In this document: positions 39,457-49,679 of the stretch, piece after piece
Numbering within the stretch: the first letter of the stretch is position 1
Layout of the letters: the number at the start of each line of letters is the position of its first letter
NCBI RefSeq assembly: GCF_001446935.1
Contig: NZ_LKKK01000011.1
Span: forward strand, 496,001 to 560,000
DNA from: Pseudomonas sp. TTU2014-080ASC
GTDB lineage: Bacteria > Pseudomonadota > Gammaproteobacteria > Pseudomonadales > Pseudomonadaceae
Direction of reading: 5' to 3'
Length of the DNA stretch: 64,000 bases
The notes under the pieces: generated by a model
Told to the model about the DNA's origin: nothing
Database searches by the model: none
The model's input: only the letters and a program-made list of their open reading frames with translations
Program-made: the position numbers and the translations under genes

Positions 39457-40206
39457 ATGGCTGGTCATTCCAAATGGGCCAATATCAAGCACCGCAAAGG
39501 GCGTCAGGACGCCAAGCGCGGAAAGATTTTCACCAAGCTGATTCGCGAGCTGACCGTAGCGGCCAAGCACGGCGGCCCCATTCCGGCCGACAACCCACGT
39601 TTGCGTCTAGCTGTAGACAAGTCGCTGACAGCAAACATGTCGCGCGATGTAATTGATCGGGCGATTGCACGCGGTGCTGGCAATAACGAAGCCGATAATA
39701 TGACCGAGCTGAGTTATGAAGGTTATGCGCCAAGCGGGGTGGCGATTATCGTTGAGGCCATGACCGACAACCGCAATCGTACGGCGGCAGAAGTGCGTCA
39801 TGCCTTTAGCAAGTGCGGCGGCAACTTGGGCACTGATGGCTCGGTTGCATACATGTTCGATCGTAAAGGCCAGATCAGCTTCGCTCCGGGTATTGATGAA
39901 GATGCCCTGATGGAGGCGGCGCTTGAGGCTGGTGCTGATGACATAGAAATGGGCGAGGACGGTTCAGCCATAGTCAGCACCAGCTTTGCCGACTTTCATG
40001 CTGTGCTTGAGGCGTTGACTGCAGCAGGGCTTAAGAGTGAAGAGGCAGAAATTGCCATGGTTCCGTCCATTTCTGCGCCACTGACTGACCTCGACACTGC
40101 GCAGAAGGTCATCAAGCTGATCGATATGCTGGAAGACTTGGATGACGTGCAGAACGTCTACCACAATGCCGAAATTCCAGATGAAATCATGGAGCAGCTG
40201 GCTTAA
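39457..40206 (+). CDS. pmpR: YebC/PmpR-family DNA-binding transcriptional regulator
   Basis: A 249-residue protein opening [18 protein letters not shown], the YebC signature, with the central segment [26 protein letters not shown] (read in parts) and the acidic C-terminal region [15 protein letters not shown]. In P. aeruginosa PmpR represses quorum-sensing genes; YebC proteins also rescue ribosomes on proline-rich stretches, so the role is best considered dual. GGAG precedes the ATG. Confidence 0.93.
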   Translation: MAGHSKWANIKHRKGRQDAKRGKIFTKLIRELTVAAKHGGPIPADNPRLRLAVDKSLTANMSRDVIDRAIARGAGNNEADNMTELSYEGYAPSGVAIIVEAMTDNRNRTAAEVRHAFSKCGGNLGTDGSVAYMFDRKGQISFAPGIDEDALMEAALEAGADDIEMGEDGSAIVSTSFADFHAVLEALTAAGLKSEEAEIAMVPSISAPLTDLDTAQKVIKLIDMLEDLDDVQNVYHNAEIPDEIMEQLA

Positions 40207-40226
40207 ACCGGGCGTTCGCTAGGTCG

Positions 40227-40268
40227 AGCCGGAAGCGTAGGGCGCATGTCACACGCTTCCGGCTTTTT
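40227..40268 (+). terminator. Intrinsic terminator after pmpR
   Basis: A 12-bp stem (AGCCGGAAGCGT and complement) with a 14-base loop and TTTTT, 20 bases after the stop. Confidence 0.88.
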
Positions 40269-40375
40269 ATTGCGCGCGCAAAGGTGACGACGGGTTGCGT
40301 GAACCCCTATACTGCGTAACTGGATAAATACACAGTTCGTCGAAGGTTTTGGCGAGTGTCGGGAATGAACAGCAA

Positions 40376-40900
40376 ATGACCCTAATTCTCGGAATTGACC
40401 CGGGCTCGCGTATTACCGGCTATGGCGTGATACGCGATAACGGGCGCCATTGCGAATACGTTGCTTCAGGTTGCATCAGGACCGGCAGCGGCAGTATGCC
40501 TGAGCGCTTGCAGATCGTATTTCGAGGTGTGCGTGAGGTTATTCAAACCTACGAGCCAGTGACGATGGGCATCGAGCAGGTATTCATGGCCCGAAATCCG
40601 GATTCGGCACTCAAGCTAGGTCAGGCCCGCGGTGCGGCCATTGTTGCAGGTGTTGAAGCAGGCCTAGAAGTTTCTGAATACACGGCAACCCAAGTCAAGC
40701 AGGCTATTGCCGGTACCGGTGGTGCTGATAAGGAGCAAGTGCAGATGATGGTTATGCATCTGCTGAAGTTAGTGCAAAAGCCTCAGATTGATGCGTCGGA
40801 CGCCCTGGCGATTGCCTTGTGTCATGCCCACCATCGGCAGAGCCTGATTCCGCATGGTTTGCTCGGTGCAAAGCGGCGAGCGGGCCGTCTTCGTTTATAA
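40376..40900 (+). CDS. ruvC: Holliday-junction resolvase RuvC
   Basis: A 174-residue endonuclease. The ATG at 40376 gives [17 protein letters not shown] with catalytic Asp8; the other acidic residues are Glu67 in MGIEQVF and Asp139/Asp142 in [17 protein letters not shown]. It cuts junctions bound by RuvAB. ruvA begins 21 bases downstream and ruvB overlaps ruvA, forming the usual ruvCAB group. Confidence 0.95.
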   Translation: MTLILGIDPGSRITGYGVIRDNGRHCEYVASGCIRTGSGSMPERLQIVFRGVREVIQTYEPVTMGIEQVFMARNPDSALKLGQARGAAIVAGVEAGLEVSEYTATQVKQAIAGTGGADKEQVQMMVMHLLKLVQKPQIDASDALAIALCHAHHRQSLIPHGLLGAKRRAGRLRL

Positions 40901-40921
40901 CTCTGAATTGGGAATGCAGCG

Positions 40922-41527
40922 GTGATCGGACGTTTGCGCGGTAACCTGGCTGAAAAGCAGCCACCCCATATAATTATTGACATAAATGGTTTGGGTTATG
41001 AGGTGGAAGTCCCCATGACCACGTTGTACCGTTTGCCTTCAGTGGGTGAGCCAGTGACGCTGCACACTCATTTGGTGGTGCGTGAGGATGCACACCTGCT
41101 GTATGGCTTTGCCGAAAAGCGTGAGCGTGAGCTTTTCCGCGAGCTGATTCGTCTCAATGGCGTTGGCCCGAAACTGGCGCTGGCACTTATGTCAGGGCTG
41201 GAGGTCGATGAGTTGGTGCGTTGTGTTCAGGCTCAGGATACTTCTGTGCTGGTGAAGATTCCCGGTGTGGGTAAAAAAACCGCCGAACGTTTGCTGGTTG
41301 AGCTGAAGGACCGCTTCAAAGCATGGGAGACCGTTCCGGTGATGTCGGGGCTGGTTATGGAGGCGCGTGCTGGGGCTCCGGCCACCAGTGCTGAGTCGGA
41401 TGCGGTCAGTGCACTGATCTCGCTGGGTTACAAGCCTCAGGAGGCAAGTCGTGCGGTCTCAGCGGTTAAGGAAGATGGTTTGAGTAGTGAAGATATGATT
41501 CGTCGTGCCCTGAAGGGAATGGTCTAG
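40922..41527 (+). CDS. ruvA: Holliday-junction DNA helicase subunit RuvA
   Basis: A 201-residue protein starting with GTG (MIGRLRGNL). It has the N-terminal OB fold, the two helix-hairpin-helix motifs ([15 protein letters not shown] and [19 protein letters not shown]) and the C-terminal RuvB-binding domain from about 150 ([19 protein letters not shown]). It binds four-way junctions and recruits RuvB. The stop codon overlaps the ruvB start. Confidence 0.95.
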   Translation: MIGRLRGNLAEKQPPHIIIDINGLGYEVEVPMTTLYRLPSVGEPVTLHTHLVVREDAHLLYGFAEKRERELFRELIRLNGVGPKLALALMSGLEVDELVRCVQAQDTSVLVKIPGVGKKTAERLLVELKDRFKAWETVPVMSGLVMEARAGAPATSAESDAVSALISLGYKPQEASRAVSAVKEDGLSSEDMIRRALKGMV

Positions 41528-42576
41528 TGCTAGAAGCTGATCGATTGATTACTGCGTCCGCACGGGATCGTGACGAGCAGGTAGATAGAGCTATCCGCCC
41601 GCTCAAGCTGGCTGAGTATATTGGCCAGCCGGTTGTACGTGAGCAGATGGAACTTTTTATCCAGGCTGCCCGTGGCCGCAGTGAAGCGCTTGATCACACA
41701 CTGATATTTGGGCCTCCGGGGCTGGGCAAAACCACGCTGGCAAACATCATTGCTCAGGAAATGAATGTTTCCATCAAGAGTACATCCGGCCCTGTGCTTG
41801 AGCGTCCGGGTGATCTGGCAGCACTGCTGACCAATCTCGAGCCCGGAGATGTTCTGTTCATTGACGAAATTCACCGCCTTTCACCGATAGTGGAGGAGGT
41901 GCTGTATCCGGCTATGGAGGACTTTCAGCTCGATATCATGATTGGCGAAGGGCCTGCTGCACGATCGATCAAGCTGGATTTGCCACCGTTTACTTTGGTT
42001 GGGGCGACTACGCGCGCAGGCATGCTGACCAATCCGCTGCGGGACCGCTTTGGAATTGTTCAGCGTCTGGAGTTCTACAACACAGAGGATTTGGCCACTA
42101 TCGTTAGCCGTTCGGCTGCGATTTTGGGACTGGAGATCGACCCGAAGGGATCGCTTGAGATCGCTCGCCGGGCGCGTGGCACTCCACGAATCGCCAACCG
42201 TCTGCTGCGCCGGGTACGTGATTTTGCCGAAGTGCGTGGCCAGGGCGATATCACCCGTGAAATAGCTGACAAGGCCCTGAATCTGTTGGATGTTGATGAG
42301 CGCGGCTTTGATCATCAGGATCGCCGCCTGTTGTTGACTATGATCGAGAAGTTTGAAGGTGGCCCGGTGGGTATCGACAACCTGGCGGCGGCGATCAGTG
42401 AGGAACGGCACACGATTGAGGATGTGCTGGAGCCTTACCTGATTCAGCAGGGCTACATCATGCGCACGCCAAGAGGGCGTGTGGTCACCCGGCACGCTTA
42501 TCTTCATTTCGGGCTCAATGCGCCGAAGCGGACGCTGGATACACCCACCGCCGATCTGTTTGGTCAGGAAGATTGA
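41527..42576 (+). CDS. ruvB: Holliday-junction DNA helicase subunit RuvB
   Basis: A 349-residue AAA+ motor that drives branch migration. Start GTG overlaps the ruvA stop. Walker A is GPPGLGKTT (62-70), Walker [10 protein letters not shown], sensor 1 LVGATTRAG, arginine finger region NPLRDRFGI, and the C-terminal winged helix ends with [14 protein letters not shown]. Length is normal. Confidence 0.96.
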   Translation: MLEADRLITASARDRDEQVDRAIRPLKLAEYIGQPVVREQMELFIQAARGRSEALDHTLIFGPPGLGKTTLANIIAQEMNVSIKSTSGPVLERPGDLAALLTNLEPGDVLFIDEIHRLSPIVEEVLYPAMEDFQLDIMIGEGPAARSIKLDLPPFTLVGATTRAGMLTNPLRDRFGIVQRLEFYNTEDLATIVSRSAAILGLEIDPKGSLEIARRARGTPRIANRLLRRVRDFAEVRGQGDITREIADKALNLLDVDERGFDHQDRRLLLTMIEKFEGGPVGIDNLAAAISEERHTIEDVLEPYLIQQGYIMRTPRGRVVTRHAYLHFGLNAPKRTLDTPTADLFGQED

Positions 42577-42626
42577 AAAAATACTTGCTACAGGCAATTG
42601 GCAAGAGCAGGAGCTGGCACTAGAGT

Positions 42627-43082
42627 ATGCGCGCGCTAAACGGAGTTGAACCGTTCATCCATCGCTGTCGTGTCTATTACGAAGATACAGATGCTGGCGG
42701 TATCGTCTACTACGTCAATTACCTCAAATTTATGGAACGGGCTCGTACCGAGTGCTTACGTGATCTGGGTTATTCCCAATCTACGTTGGCCGAGGAGGGC
42801 CTGTTATTCGTTGTGCATTCGGCTGAAGCGCGCTACCACGCTCCGGCCAAGCTCGATGATGAGCTCTACGTAAGCGCTGAGGTGGTTGAGTTAAACCGTG
42901 CCAGCCTGCGTTTTCGTCAACAGGTCAGGCGTGCTAGGGATGACGTGTTGCTGTGTGACGGTCAGTTTGTTGTGGCCTGTGTTCGAGCCGACAATTTTAA
43001 ACCTCGCGCCATTCCAAAGCAGATGCATGAAGCATTTGCCGGGCAAAGTGGAGCGGGTACATCTAATGCTGCAGGAGAGTAA
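42627..43082 (+). CDS. ybgC: Tol-Pal-associated acyl-CoA thioesterase YbgC
   Basis: A 151-residue hotdog thioesterase, 4-hydroxybenzoyl-CoA type: [26 protein letters not shown] (read as [21 protein letters not shown]) carries the catalytic Asp. It opens the tol-pal operon; tolQ begins 2 bases after its stop. Its physiological acyl substrate is unclear, but proteins of this family interact with phospholipid synthesis. Confidence 0.93.
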   Translation: MRALNGVEPFIHRCRVYYEDTDAGGIVYYVNYLKFMERARTECLRDLGYSQSTLAEEGLLFVVHSAEARYHAPAKLDDELYVSAEVVELNRASLRFRQQVRRARDDVLLCDGQFVVACVRADNFKPRAIPKQMHEAFAGQSGAGTSNAAGE

Positions 43083-43084
43083 GC

Positions 43085-43780
43085 GTGGAAGCCAATGCCG
43101 TTGACCACATGTCGATGTGGAGTCTGATCAGTAACGCCAGTCTGGTCGTGCAACTGGTGATGCTGGCGCTGGTGGCCGCATCGGTCATTTCTTGGGTGCT
43201 GATTTTTCAGCGTACAGCACTGCTGCGTGCTGCCAAACGCTCGCTGGATAGCTTTGAAGAGCGCTTTTGGTCAGGGATTGATTTGTCCAAGCTGTACCGT
43301 CAGGCCGGCAGCAACCCGGATCCCGACTCAGGCCTTGAGCAAATCTTCCGTGCAGGTTTCAAGGAGTTCTCCCGTCTGCGCCAGCAGCCTGGGGTAGAAC
43401 CAGATGCAATCATGGACGCTGTTTCCCGTGCAATGCGTGTTGCCATCTCGCGCGAGGAAGAGAAGCTTGAGCAGAGCTTGCCATTCCTTGCCACAGTAGG
43501 CTCAACCAGTCCGTATATTGGTTTGTTCGGTACCGTGTGGGGGATCATGAATTCATTCCGCGGTTTGGCACAGGTCCAGCAAGCTACGCTCGCGACTGTT
43601 GCTCCGGGTATTGCTGAAGCGTTGATTGCGACTGCGATCGGCCTGTTCGCGGCAATTCCTGCGGTTATTGCTTATAACCGCTTCTCCGCACGTGGCGAGA
43701 TGTTGATTGGTCGTTACTACACCTTTGCTGACGAGTTCCAGGCAATTCTGCACCGCAAAGTTCACACCAGTGATGAGTAA
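43085..43780 (+). CDS. tolQ: Tol-Pal system protein TolQ
   Basis: A 231-residue inner-membrane protein of the proton-driven TolQR motor. Start is GTG with AGGAGAG upstream. Three membrane segments lie at about 19-43, 138-160 and 170-195; the segment TVGSTSPYIGLFGTVWGIMNSF and the downstream GIAEALIATAIGLFAAIPAVIAYN carry the ExbB/TolQ signature. It works with TolR and TolA in outer-membrane invagination at division. Confidence 0.95.
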   Translation: MEANAVDHMSMWSLISNASLVVQLVMLALVAASVISWVLIFQRTALLRAAKRSLDSFEERFWSGIDLSKLYRQAGSNPDPDSGLEQIFRAGFKEFSRLRQQPGVEPDAIMDAVSRAMRVAISREEEKLEQSLPFLATVGSTSPYIGLFGTVWGIMNSFRGLAQVQQATLATVAPGIAEALIATAIGLFAAIPAVIAYNRFSARGEMLIGRYYTFADEFQAILHRKVHTSDE

Positions 43781-43812
43781 GCCTTAGGCTCGCAAACGAA
43801 AGGTTTTAAGGC

Positions 43813-44265
43813 ATGGCCAGAATTCGCAACAGACGCAAGCCGGTCGCCGAGATGAACGTGGTGCCCTACATCGATGTGATGTTGGTACTGCTGGTCATCT
43901 TTATGGTGACTGCACCAATGCTCAATCAGGGCGTGAAAGTCGACTTACCCAAGGTGAGTAGCGAGGCGCTTCCACAAGATAACAACGCTCAGGTGCTAAC
44001 CATCTCCATCAAGGCCGACAAGACCTTTTATTGGAATATGGGCACCGAAGTCGACGTAGAAACCGTCCAGGATAAAGCTTTGACTCTGGATGAAATGACA
44101 CGCGCCGTAACTGCAATCGTCGCCCAAAGCCGTGCTACTGGTAAGCAAGTGCAGGTGTTTGTTCGGGGTGATAAGAGTGTGGACTATGGGACAGTCATGG
44201 CAGCAATGGGGGGCCTTCAGCAGGCCGCAGTTGGTAACGTCGGGCTGATTACCGAGGCACCCTGA
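43813..44265 (+). CDS. tolR: Tol-Pal system protein TolR
   Basis: A 150-residue protein with a short cytoplasmic stretch, one membrane helix (about 17-38) containing the proton-coupling Asp in VVPYIDVMLVLLVIFMV, and a periplasmic ExbD-like domain (about 45-145). It begins after AAAGG and ends overlapping the tolA start. Confidence 0.94.
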   Translation: MARIRNRRKPVAEMNVVPYIDVMLVLLVIFMVTAPMLNQGVKVDLPKVSSEALPQDNNAQVLTISIKADKTFYWNMGTEVDVETVQDKALTLDEMTRAVTAIVAQSRATGKQVQVFVRGDKSVDYGTVMAAMGGLQQAAVGNVGLITEAP

Positions 44266-45254
44266 TGCAAGACCTGCGCGAACAGTCGCCGTCTGAAAGT
44301 CTGTTTTGGCCCATCGTCTGGGCGGTAGGGTTGCACGTCATCATCTTTGCGATGTTGTTCGTTAGCTTTGCTTTTGCTCCGGAGTTGCCACCTGCCAAGC
44401 CTGTGGTGCAGGCCACTTTGTATAAGTTGCAGTCTCAAAGCCAGGCCACTACCCAGACTAACCAGAAAATCGCTGGTGAGGCGAAAAAGACCAGTGCGCC
44501 AGTCTATGAGACTGAACAACTGGAGCAGAAAAAAGCGGAAGAGCAGAAGCTGGCCGCTAAGGCTGCGGAACAAAAGAAAGCTGCTGAGGCTCAGAAGGCA
44601 GCTGAAGCGGCAAAAGCTGAAGCTGTGAAAAAGGCAGAAGCCGCGAAGAAAGCCGCTGAGCAAAAGGCGGCCGAGCAGAAAAAGTTGGCTGATGCCGCTG
44701 CCGCTAAGAAAAAGGCTGCCGAAGAAGAGGCGAAGAAGAAGGCAGCAGAGGCTGCTAAGAAAAAGGCCGAAGAGGACGCCAAGAAGAAAGCTGCTGCTGA
44801 GGCGGCTAAAAAGAAAGCAGCAGAGGATGCCAAGAAAAAAGCTGCTGCTGAGGCTGCAAAACGCAAGGCGGCAGAGGATAAAAAAGCTGCTGCTCTTGCA
44901 GAGTTGTTGTCCGAGGATGTTGGTCGCCAGCAAACCGCTGCTGACACAGTGGGTGATCAGGTCGCAGGTAACTTTGACGATTTGATAAGAATGCGTGCTG
45001 CTGAAGGGTGGTCGAGGCCTCCGGGAACCAATCGAGGCATGGAGGTTGTTCTTCAAATCAATATGCTGCCTGATGGCACCATCACTAATGTCAGTGTGTC
45101 CAGGTCAAGCGGTAACGCTCCTTTTGATAACTCTGCTGTCGCAGCAGTGAAGAATATTGGACGGTTGGTGGAGATGCAGGGTTTAACCCCAGCGGAATTC
45201 AATCCTTACCGTTCATTTAAGATGACATTCACGCCTGAGGATTTAGCGCTGTGA
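44265..45254 (+). CDS. tolA: Tol-Pal system protein TolA
   Basis: A 329-residue protein that spans the periplasm. Membrane helix at about 15-35 ([17 protein letters not shown]); domain II is a long Ala/Lys/Glu-rich helix from about 85 to 215, including two nearly identical 17-residue repeats ([17 protein letters not shown] type); domain III (about 225-329) is the globular end which binds Pal and TolB. The start overlaps the tolR stop. Its low-complexity helix gives an apparent long open frame on the opposite strand, which is an artefact. Confidence 0.93.
   Translation: MQDLREQSPSESLFWPIVWAVGLHVIIFAMLFVSFAFAPELPPAKPVVQATLYKLQSQSQATTQTNQKIAGEAKKTSAPVYETEQLEQKKAEEQKLAAKAAEQKKAAEAQKAAEAAKAEAVKKAEAAKKAAEQKAAEQKKLADAAAAKKKAAEEEAKKKAAEAAKKKAEEDAKKKAAAEAAKKKAAEDAKKKAAAEAAKRKAAEDKKAAALAELLSEDVGRQQTAADTVGDQVAGNFDDLIRMRAAEGWSRPPGTNRGMEVVLQINMLPDGTITNVSVSRSSGNAPFDNSAVAAVKNIGRLVEMQGLTPAEFNPYRSFKMTFTPEDLAL
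44772..44873 (+). repeat. Two 51-base tandem repeats within tolA
   Basis: Units 44772-44822 and 44823-44873 encode the same 17-residue pattern beginning [13 protein letters not shown], with a few synonymous changes and one K to R change. They lengthen the periplasmic helix. Confidence 0.85.
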
Positions 45255-46552
45255 TCAACATTCTAAAAGGGTTTTTTCTCGTGCTCCTTTGCTCGGCTGC
45301 TGTGGCTGTAGCGGAAGAGAAAAATATTCGAGTTACCAGTGGCGTCGATCGTGCTATTCCGGTCGCCGTAGTTCCTTTCGGCTGGCAGGGTGGCAGTGTG
45401 CTGCCAGAAGATATGGCTGACATTATCGGCAACGACCTGCGTAACTCGGGTGTCTTTGAGCCAATTCCGCGCCAGAACATGATCAGCTTGCCAACTCAGG
45501 CGTCTGAAGTTATCTACCGTGACTGGCAGGCGCTGGGTGCTCAGTACGTAATGGTCGGCAGCATTGTCCCGAGTGGCGGGCGGTTGCAGGTGCAGTACGC
45601 ACTGTTCAATGTCACTACTCAGCAACAGGTGATGACGGGCAGCGTAGCCGGTGGTGTTGATCAGCTTCGCGATATGGCACACCACATTGCCGACCAGTCC
45701 TTCGAGAAATTGACGGGTGTGAAGGGGGCGTTTTCGACCCGTATGCTGTATGTGACAGCTGAGCGTTTCGGTGCCAACAACACACGTTACACCCTACAGC
45801 GCTCCGATTATGACGGTGCACGCGCGGTAACCCTGCTGCAGTCCCGTGAGCCGATTCTGTCACCGTCTTTTGCTTCGGATGGTCGTCGCATCGCCTATGT
45901 GTCTTTCGAGCAAAAGCGCCCGCGCATCTTCGTTCAGCACATTGATACTGGTCGCCGCGAGCAGGTCACCAATTTTGAAGGCTTAAATGGTGCTCCGGCC
46001 TGGTCGCCGGACGGCAGCCGTCTTGCGTTTGTTCTGTCCCGCGATGGTAACCCGGAGATTTATGTGATGAATCTGGCGACTCGCCAGCTGAGTCGTGTCA
46101 CTAACTCTCCGGCTATCGATACCGAGCCGTTCTGGGGGAAAGACGGGCAGACCATCTATTTCACGTCGGATCGCTCCGGCAAGCCGCAAATCTATAAAAC
46201 CAACGTCAACGGGGGCTCTGCTGAGCGTGTTACCTTCATTGGTAACTACAACGCCAACCCGAAGCTTTCTGCTGATGAAAAGACCCTGGTAATGATCCAT
46301 CGCCAGGAGGGTTACACCGTGTTCAAGGTGGCAGCGCAAGACCTGCAACGTGGCAACTTGAAGATCCTTTCTGATACCAGTTTGGATGAGTCGCCCACTG
46401 TTGCGCCTAACGGCACCATGGTAATCTATGCCACCCGCCAGCAGGGACGGGGAGTCTTGGTATTGGCGTCCACCAATGGACGCGTGAGGCTCCCTCTTCC
46501 TACCGCACAAGGCGAAGTTCGAGAGCCTTCTTGGTCCCCTTACCTGAACTGA
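45251..46552 (+). CDS. tolB: Tol-Pal system protein TolB
   Basis: A 433-residue periplasmic protein. Start GTG overlaps the tolA stop. A signal peptide [25 protein letters not shown] (first part shown as [17 protein letters not shown]) is followed by the N-terminal alpha/beta domain and a six-bladed beta-propeller, with repeated blade motifs such as [26 protein letters not shown] and [11 protein letters not shown]. It binds Pal and TolA. Confidence 0.95.
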   Translation: MINILKGFFLVLLCSAAVAVAEEKNIRVTSGVDRAIPVAVVPFGWQGGSVLPEDMADIIGNDLRNSGVFEPIPRQNMISLPTQASEVIYRDWQALGAQYVMVGSIVPSGGRLQVQYALFNVTTQQQVMTGSVAGGVDQLRDMAHHIADQSFEKLTGVKGAFSTRMLYVTAERFGANNTRYTLQRSDYDGARAVTLLQSREPILSPSFASDGRRIAYVSFEQKRPRIFVQHIDTGRREQVTNFEGLNGAPAWSPDGSRLAFVLSRDGNPEIYVMNLATRQLSRVTNSPAIDTEPFWGKDGQTIYFTSDRSGKPQIYKTNVNGGSAERVTFIGNYNANPKLSADEKTLVMIHRQEGYTVFKVAAQDLQRGNLKILSDTSLDESPTVAPNGTMVIYATRQQGRGVLVLASTNGRVRLPLPTAQGEVREPSWSPYLN

Positions 46553-46616
46553 CGCGGTCGTTGTAAATTTAATGAAACATCTTGCTTGACACACTGGGGT
46601 TCTCTAGGAGTTACAC

Positions 46617-47114
46617 ATGGAAATGCTGAAATTCGGTAAATTTGCTGCACTGAGCCTGGCTCTCGCTGTTGCTGTTGGCTGTTCTTCCAAAGGTGGCGAC
46701 GCTGCGGGCGAAGGCGCTGTTGACCCGAACGCTGGTTACGGTGCCAACACTGGTGCTGTTGATGGCAGTCTGAGCGAAGAAGCTGCTCTGCGCGCTATCA
46801 CTACTTTCTACTTCGAATACGACAGCTCTGACCTGAAGCCGGAAGCCATGCGCGCTCTGGACGTTCACGCCAAAGACCTGCAGGGCAACGGTGCTCGCGT
46901 AGTTCTGGAAGGCCACACTGACGAGCGTGGTACTCGCGAGTACAACATGGCTCTGGGTGAGCGTCGTGCTAAGGCTGTTCAGCGTTACCTGGTTCTGCAG
47001 GGCGTGTCTCCTGCTCAGCTGGAACTGGTTTCCTACGGTGAAGAGCGTCCGGTAGCCACTGGCAACACCGAGTCTTCCTGGGCTCAAAACCGTCGCGTCG
47101 AACTGCGTAAGTAA
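46617..47114 (+). CDS. oprL: Peptidoglycan-associated lipoprotein OprL (Pal)
   Basis: A 165-residue lipoprotein. The signal ends VAVGC (Cys22); the C-terminal OmpA-like domain (about 60-165) carries the peptidoglycan-binding motif [20 protein letters not shown] and the final EERPVATG and RRVELRK. Codons are strongly biased to the preferred set, suiting a very abundant outer-membrane protein. It ties the outer membrane to the wall and binds TolB. Confidence 0.95.
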   Translation: MEMLKFGKFAALSLALAVAVGCSSKGGDAAGEGAVDPNAGYGANTGAVDGSLSEEAALRAITTFYFEYDSSDLKPEAMRALDVHAKDLQGNGARVVLEGHTDERGTREYNMALGERRAKAVQRYLVLQGVSPAQLELVSYGEERPVATGNTESSWAQNRRVELRK

Positions 47115-47120
47115 TTCGAT

Positions 47121-47918
47121 ATGCGTACTTGCCGACGTGCTTTAACCGTTTGGGCACTCAGCCTGCCAGTAATGGTCGTGGCTGGGACTTCCGCAGCGGA
47201 TACCAGTTATCCTCCTTCAGGTTACGGCACGCCCGGCACCTACACTGAGGCGGGGGCTTCTGCCCCTGTCTCAGCGCAGGGCATGCTGTTTACCCAGCTC
47301 GAACAGATGCAGAATGAGATTGCTCAGCTGCGCGGTTTGCTGGAAGAACAGCAGAATGAAATTCAGCGAATGAAGCAAGAAAGCCTAGAGCGTTATCAGG
47401 ATCTTGATAGGCGTTTAAGCAGTGGTGCAGCAGGTGCTGCGACCCCTACAGATTCTTCCGCTGCTGGCGCTATCAATGCCAATACAGCGCCTGTTGCGCC
47501 AACTGGTGCGGCGCAGGCGGCCACTAGTGAACCGGCTGATCCGGCTAAGGAAAAGCTCTTTTATGATGCTGCCTTTGACCTGATCAAGGCAAAGGACTTC
47601 GAGAAGGCCAGTCAGGCTTTTACAGCATTCCTACGTAAGTTCCCCAATAGCCAATATGCAGGTAATGCGCAGTATTGGTTGGGTGAAGTCACACTGGCCA
47701 AGGGTGACTTGCAGGGAGCAGGGCAGGCGTTTGCCCGTGTAAGTCAGGCATACCCCAGTCACGGCAAGGTGCCTGACTCGTTATTTAAATTGGCAGATGT
47801 CGAGCAGCGTCTCGGCAATACTGACAAGGCTCGTGGGATTTTGCAGCAGGTGGTGGCTCAATATCCCGGTAGCTCGGCAGCTCAGTTGGCGCAGCGCGAC
47901 CTTCAGCGTTTGCAGTGA
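47121..47918 (+). CDS. cpoB: Cell-division coordinator CpoB (YbgF)
   Basis: A 265-residue periplasmic protein. After a signal peptide (about 1-26, AGTSAADT) it has a coiled coil (about 53-92, LEQMQNEIAQLRGLLEEQQN), an Ala/Thr-rich linker, and three C-terminal TPR repeats from about 140 (AFDLIKAKDFEKASQAFTAF and YWLGEVTLAKGDLQGAGQAF). It links PBP1b activity with Tol function. It is the last gene of the tol-pal operon and is followed by a strong terminator. Confidence 0.93.
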   Translation: MRTCRRALTVWALSLPVMVVAGTSAADTSYPPSGYGTPGTYTEAGASAPVSAQGMLFTQLEQMQNEIAQLRGLLEEQQNEIQRMKQESLERYQDLDRRLSSGAAGAATPTDSSAAGAINANTAPVAPTGAAQAATSEPADPAKEKLFYDAAFDLIKAKDFEKASQAFTAFLRKFPNSQYAGNAQYWLGEVTLAKGDLQGAGQAFARVSQAYPSHGKVPDSLFKLADVEQRLGNTDKARGILQQVVAQYPGSSAAQLAQRDLQRLQ

Positions 47919-47936
47919 TTGACACCGTAGATCAAG

Positions 47937-47964
47937 AAACCCGCGCTTGGCGCGGGTTTTTTCG
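47937..47964 (+). terminator. Intrinsic terminator of the tol-pal operon
   Basis: A 9-bp perfect stem (AACCCGCGC/GCGCGGGTT) with a TTG loop followed by TTTT, 19 bases after the cpoB stop. Confidence 0.93.
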
Positions 47965-48034
47965 TTAAAATACACAATCCCCTTTAACGCAACGGAGGCG
48001 GACAGCCTGTTTAGCTGTTACGCCCGTGGCTGAT

Positions 48035-48682
48035 ATGCAAGATACCCTGCGAATTACCGAGATTTTCTACTCGCTGCAGGGCGAAACGCGCACTGCAGGT
48101 TTGCCTACGGTGTTTGTTCGCCTGACCGGCTGTCCCTTACGCTGCCAGTATTGTGATACGGCGTACGCCTTCAGTGGCGGTGAGCTGATGTCCCTGGATG
48201 CTATCCTTGAACAGGTGGCCAGCTATAAACCTCGCTACATATGCGTGACTGGCGGAGAGCCGTTGGCGCAGCCCAATTGCATTCCTCTGCTGCAGCGCCT
48301 GTGTGATACAGGTTATGAGGTTTCCCTTGAAACCAGCGGTGCGATGGATGTTTCTGCTGTTGATCCGCGGGTGAGTAAGGTGGTTGACCTTAAAACTCCA
48401 GGCTCAGCTGAAGTGGGGCGTAATCGTTATGAGAACATTCCGCTACTGACGCAGAATGATCAGGTTAAGTTCGTGATCTGTTCCCGTGAGGATTATGACT
48501 GGGCTGTCAGTAAGCTGATTCAGTACCAGCTCGACCTGCGCGTGGATGAGGTGCTGTTTTCGCCTAGTCATCATCAGGTCAGTGCGCGAGATCTGGCTGA
48601 GTGGATTATTGCTGACAACCTACCTGTGCGCCTGCAGCTGCAACTCCACAAAATTCTCTGGAACGACGAGCCGGGACATTAA
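48035..48682 (+). CDS. queE: 7-carboxy-7-deazaguanine synthase QueE
   Basis: A 215-residue radical SAM enzyme in queuosine synthesis. The cluster motif is [12 protein letters not shown] (Cys33, 37 and 40), with TGGEPLAQP as the SAM-binding GGE. The ATG at 48035 is used (N-terminus [17 protein letters not shown], as in other Pseudomonas); a GTG three codons upstream (48026) is also in frame, and neither has a clear ribosome site. queC starts 2 bases after the stop. Confidence 0.93.
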   Translation: MQDTLRITEIFYSLQGETRTAGLPTVFVRLTGCPLRCQYCDTAYAFSGGELMSLDAILEQVASYKPRYICVTGGEPLAQPNCIPLLQRLCDTGYEVSLETSGAMDVSAVDPRVSKVVDLKTPGSAEVGRNRYENIPLLTQNDQVKFVICSREDYDWAVSKLIQYQLDLRVDEVLFSPSHHQVSARDLAEWIIADNLPVRLQLQLHKILWNDEPGH

Positions 48683-48684
48683 TC

Positions 48685-49359
48685 ATGAGCACTAAGAAAG
48701 CAGTCATCCTTCTTTCGGGTGGTTTGGATTCAGCCACTGTTGTCGCATTAGCTAAAGCCCAGGGCTTCAGTTGCTACACAATGAGTTTTGACTACGGCCA
48801 GCGTCATCGTTCTGAGTTGCTGGCAGCAGAACGCGTGGCGAAGCAAATGGGTGTGGTTGAACACAAGGTTATCGGCCTGAATCTCAACGGTATGGGCGGC
48901 TCGGCACTGACGGATAGCTCGATTGACGTGCCTGAGAGTCCTACAGAAGGTATTCCGGTGACTTATGTGCCGGCACGCAATACCGTATTTCTGTCGCTCG
49001 CTTTGGGCTGGGCAGAGGTGTTGGAGGCGCGGGATATCTTCATTGGTGTGAATGCGGTGGACTACTCTGGCTATCCGGATTGCCGTCCAGAGTTTGTTGA
49101 AGCGTTCGAGCGCATGGCTAACCTGGCCACTAAGGCTGGCGTAGAGGGTAATGGTTTTCGTATCCAGGCCCCATTGCAGGCGATGAGCAAAGCCGAAATC
49201 GTCCAGGCCGGGATCAACCATGGCGTGGATTACAGCTTGACGGTCTCTTGTTACCAAGCTGATGACGAAGGCCGAGCTTGCGGAAAATGTGACAGCTGCC
49301 GTTTGCGAGCTGCTGGTTTTGCCAGTGCCGGGATTGCCGACCCAACACGATATTTTTGA
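48685..49359 (+). CDS. queC: 7-cyano-7-deazaguanine synthase QueC
   Basis: A 224-residue ATP-dependent enzyme making preQ0. The PP-loop motif is [11 protein letters not shown] and the four zinc-binding cysteines lie in [18 protein letters not shown] (read as SCYQ and CGKCDSCRL). It follows queE with 2 bases between, so the two are co-transcribed. The tRNA-Lys gene follows. Confidence 0.94.
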   Translation: MSTKKAVILLSGGLDSATVVALAKAQGFSCYTMSFDYGQRHRSELLAAERVAKQMGVVEHKVIGLNLNGMGGSALTDSSIDVPESPTEGIPVTYVPARNTVFLSLALGWAEVLEARDIFIGVNAVDYSGYPDCRPEFVEAFERMANLATKAGVEGNGFRIQAPLQAMSKAEIVQAGINHGVDYSLTVSCYQADDEGRACGKCDSCRLRAAGFASAGIADPTRYF

Positions 49360-49378
49360 ATTTTTTCGTTGGAAGGTG

Positions 49379-49406
49379 TTGAATTTATCAATTAAATCAG
49401 TATTAT
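49379..49406 (+). promoter_or_regulatory. Sigma-70 promoter for tRNA-Lys
   Basis: TTGAAT and TATTAT are separated by 16 bases and end 15 bases before the tRNA, the expected layout for a stable-RNA promoter. Confidence 0.65.
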
Positions 49407-49420
49407 ACGCGCCACACCAA

Positions 49421-49496
49421 GGGTCGTTAGCTCAGTTGGTAGAGCAGTTGGCTTTTAACCAATTGGTCGTAGGTTCGAGTCCTACACGACCCACCA
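49421..49496 (+). tRNA. tRNA-Lys (anticodon TTT)
   Basis: A 76-base cloverleaf with acceptor GGGTCGT/ACGACCC, D-arm, anticodon loop CTTTTAA, T-loop GGTTCGAGTCC and encoded CCA. It is a known insertion site for islands of the PAPI type in Pseudomonas; here nadA follows directly. Confidence 0.97.
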
Positions 49497-49519
49497 TATT
49501 CACCTTCTAATGAAGGTCA

Positions 49520-49562
49520 AAAACCTGAAAGTTCTAGTTAAAGAATTTTCAGGTTTTTTTTT
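49520..49562 (+). terminator. Intrinsic terminator after tRNA-Lys
   Basis: An 11-bp stem (AAAACCTGAAA and complement) across a 15-base loop followed by a long T-run, 23 bases after the tRNA. Confidence 0.85.
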
Positions 49563-49679
49563 ACCTGCTGTTTTTCACGCACACATTCTGTCAGTGCTGT
49601 TATTTGGCTGGTCCTGTGATGGCGTGATGACGGGTATACTGATCTTTCGCCTGATAAGACCTCTACAGGGCCTGATGAG

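Noticed and set aside
44217..45056. 279-codon Phe/Ser/Leu-rich frame on the minus strand
   Set aside because: It is the reverse complement of the Ala/Lys repeat region of tolA and has no independent support.
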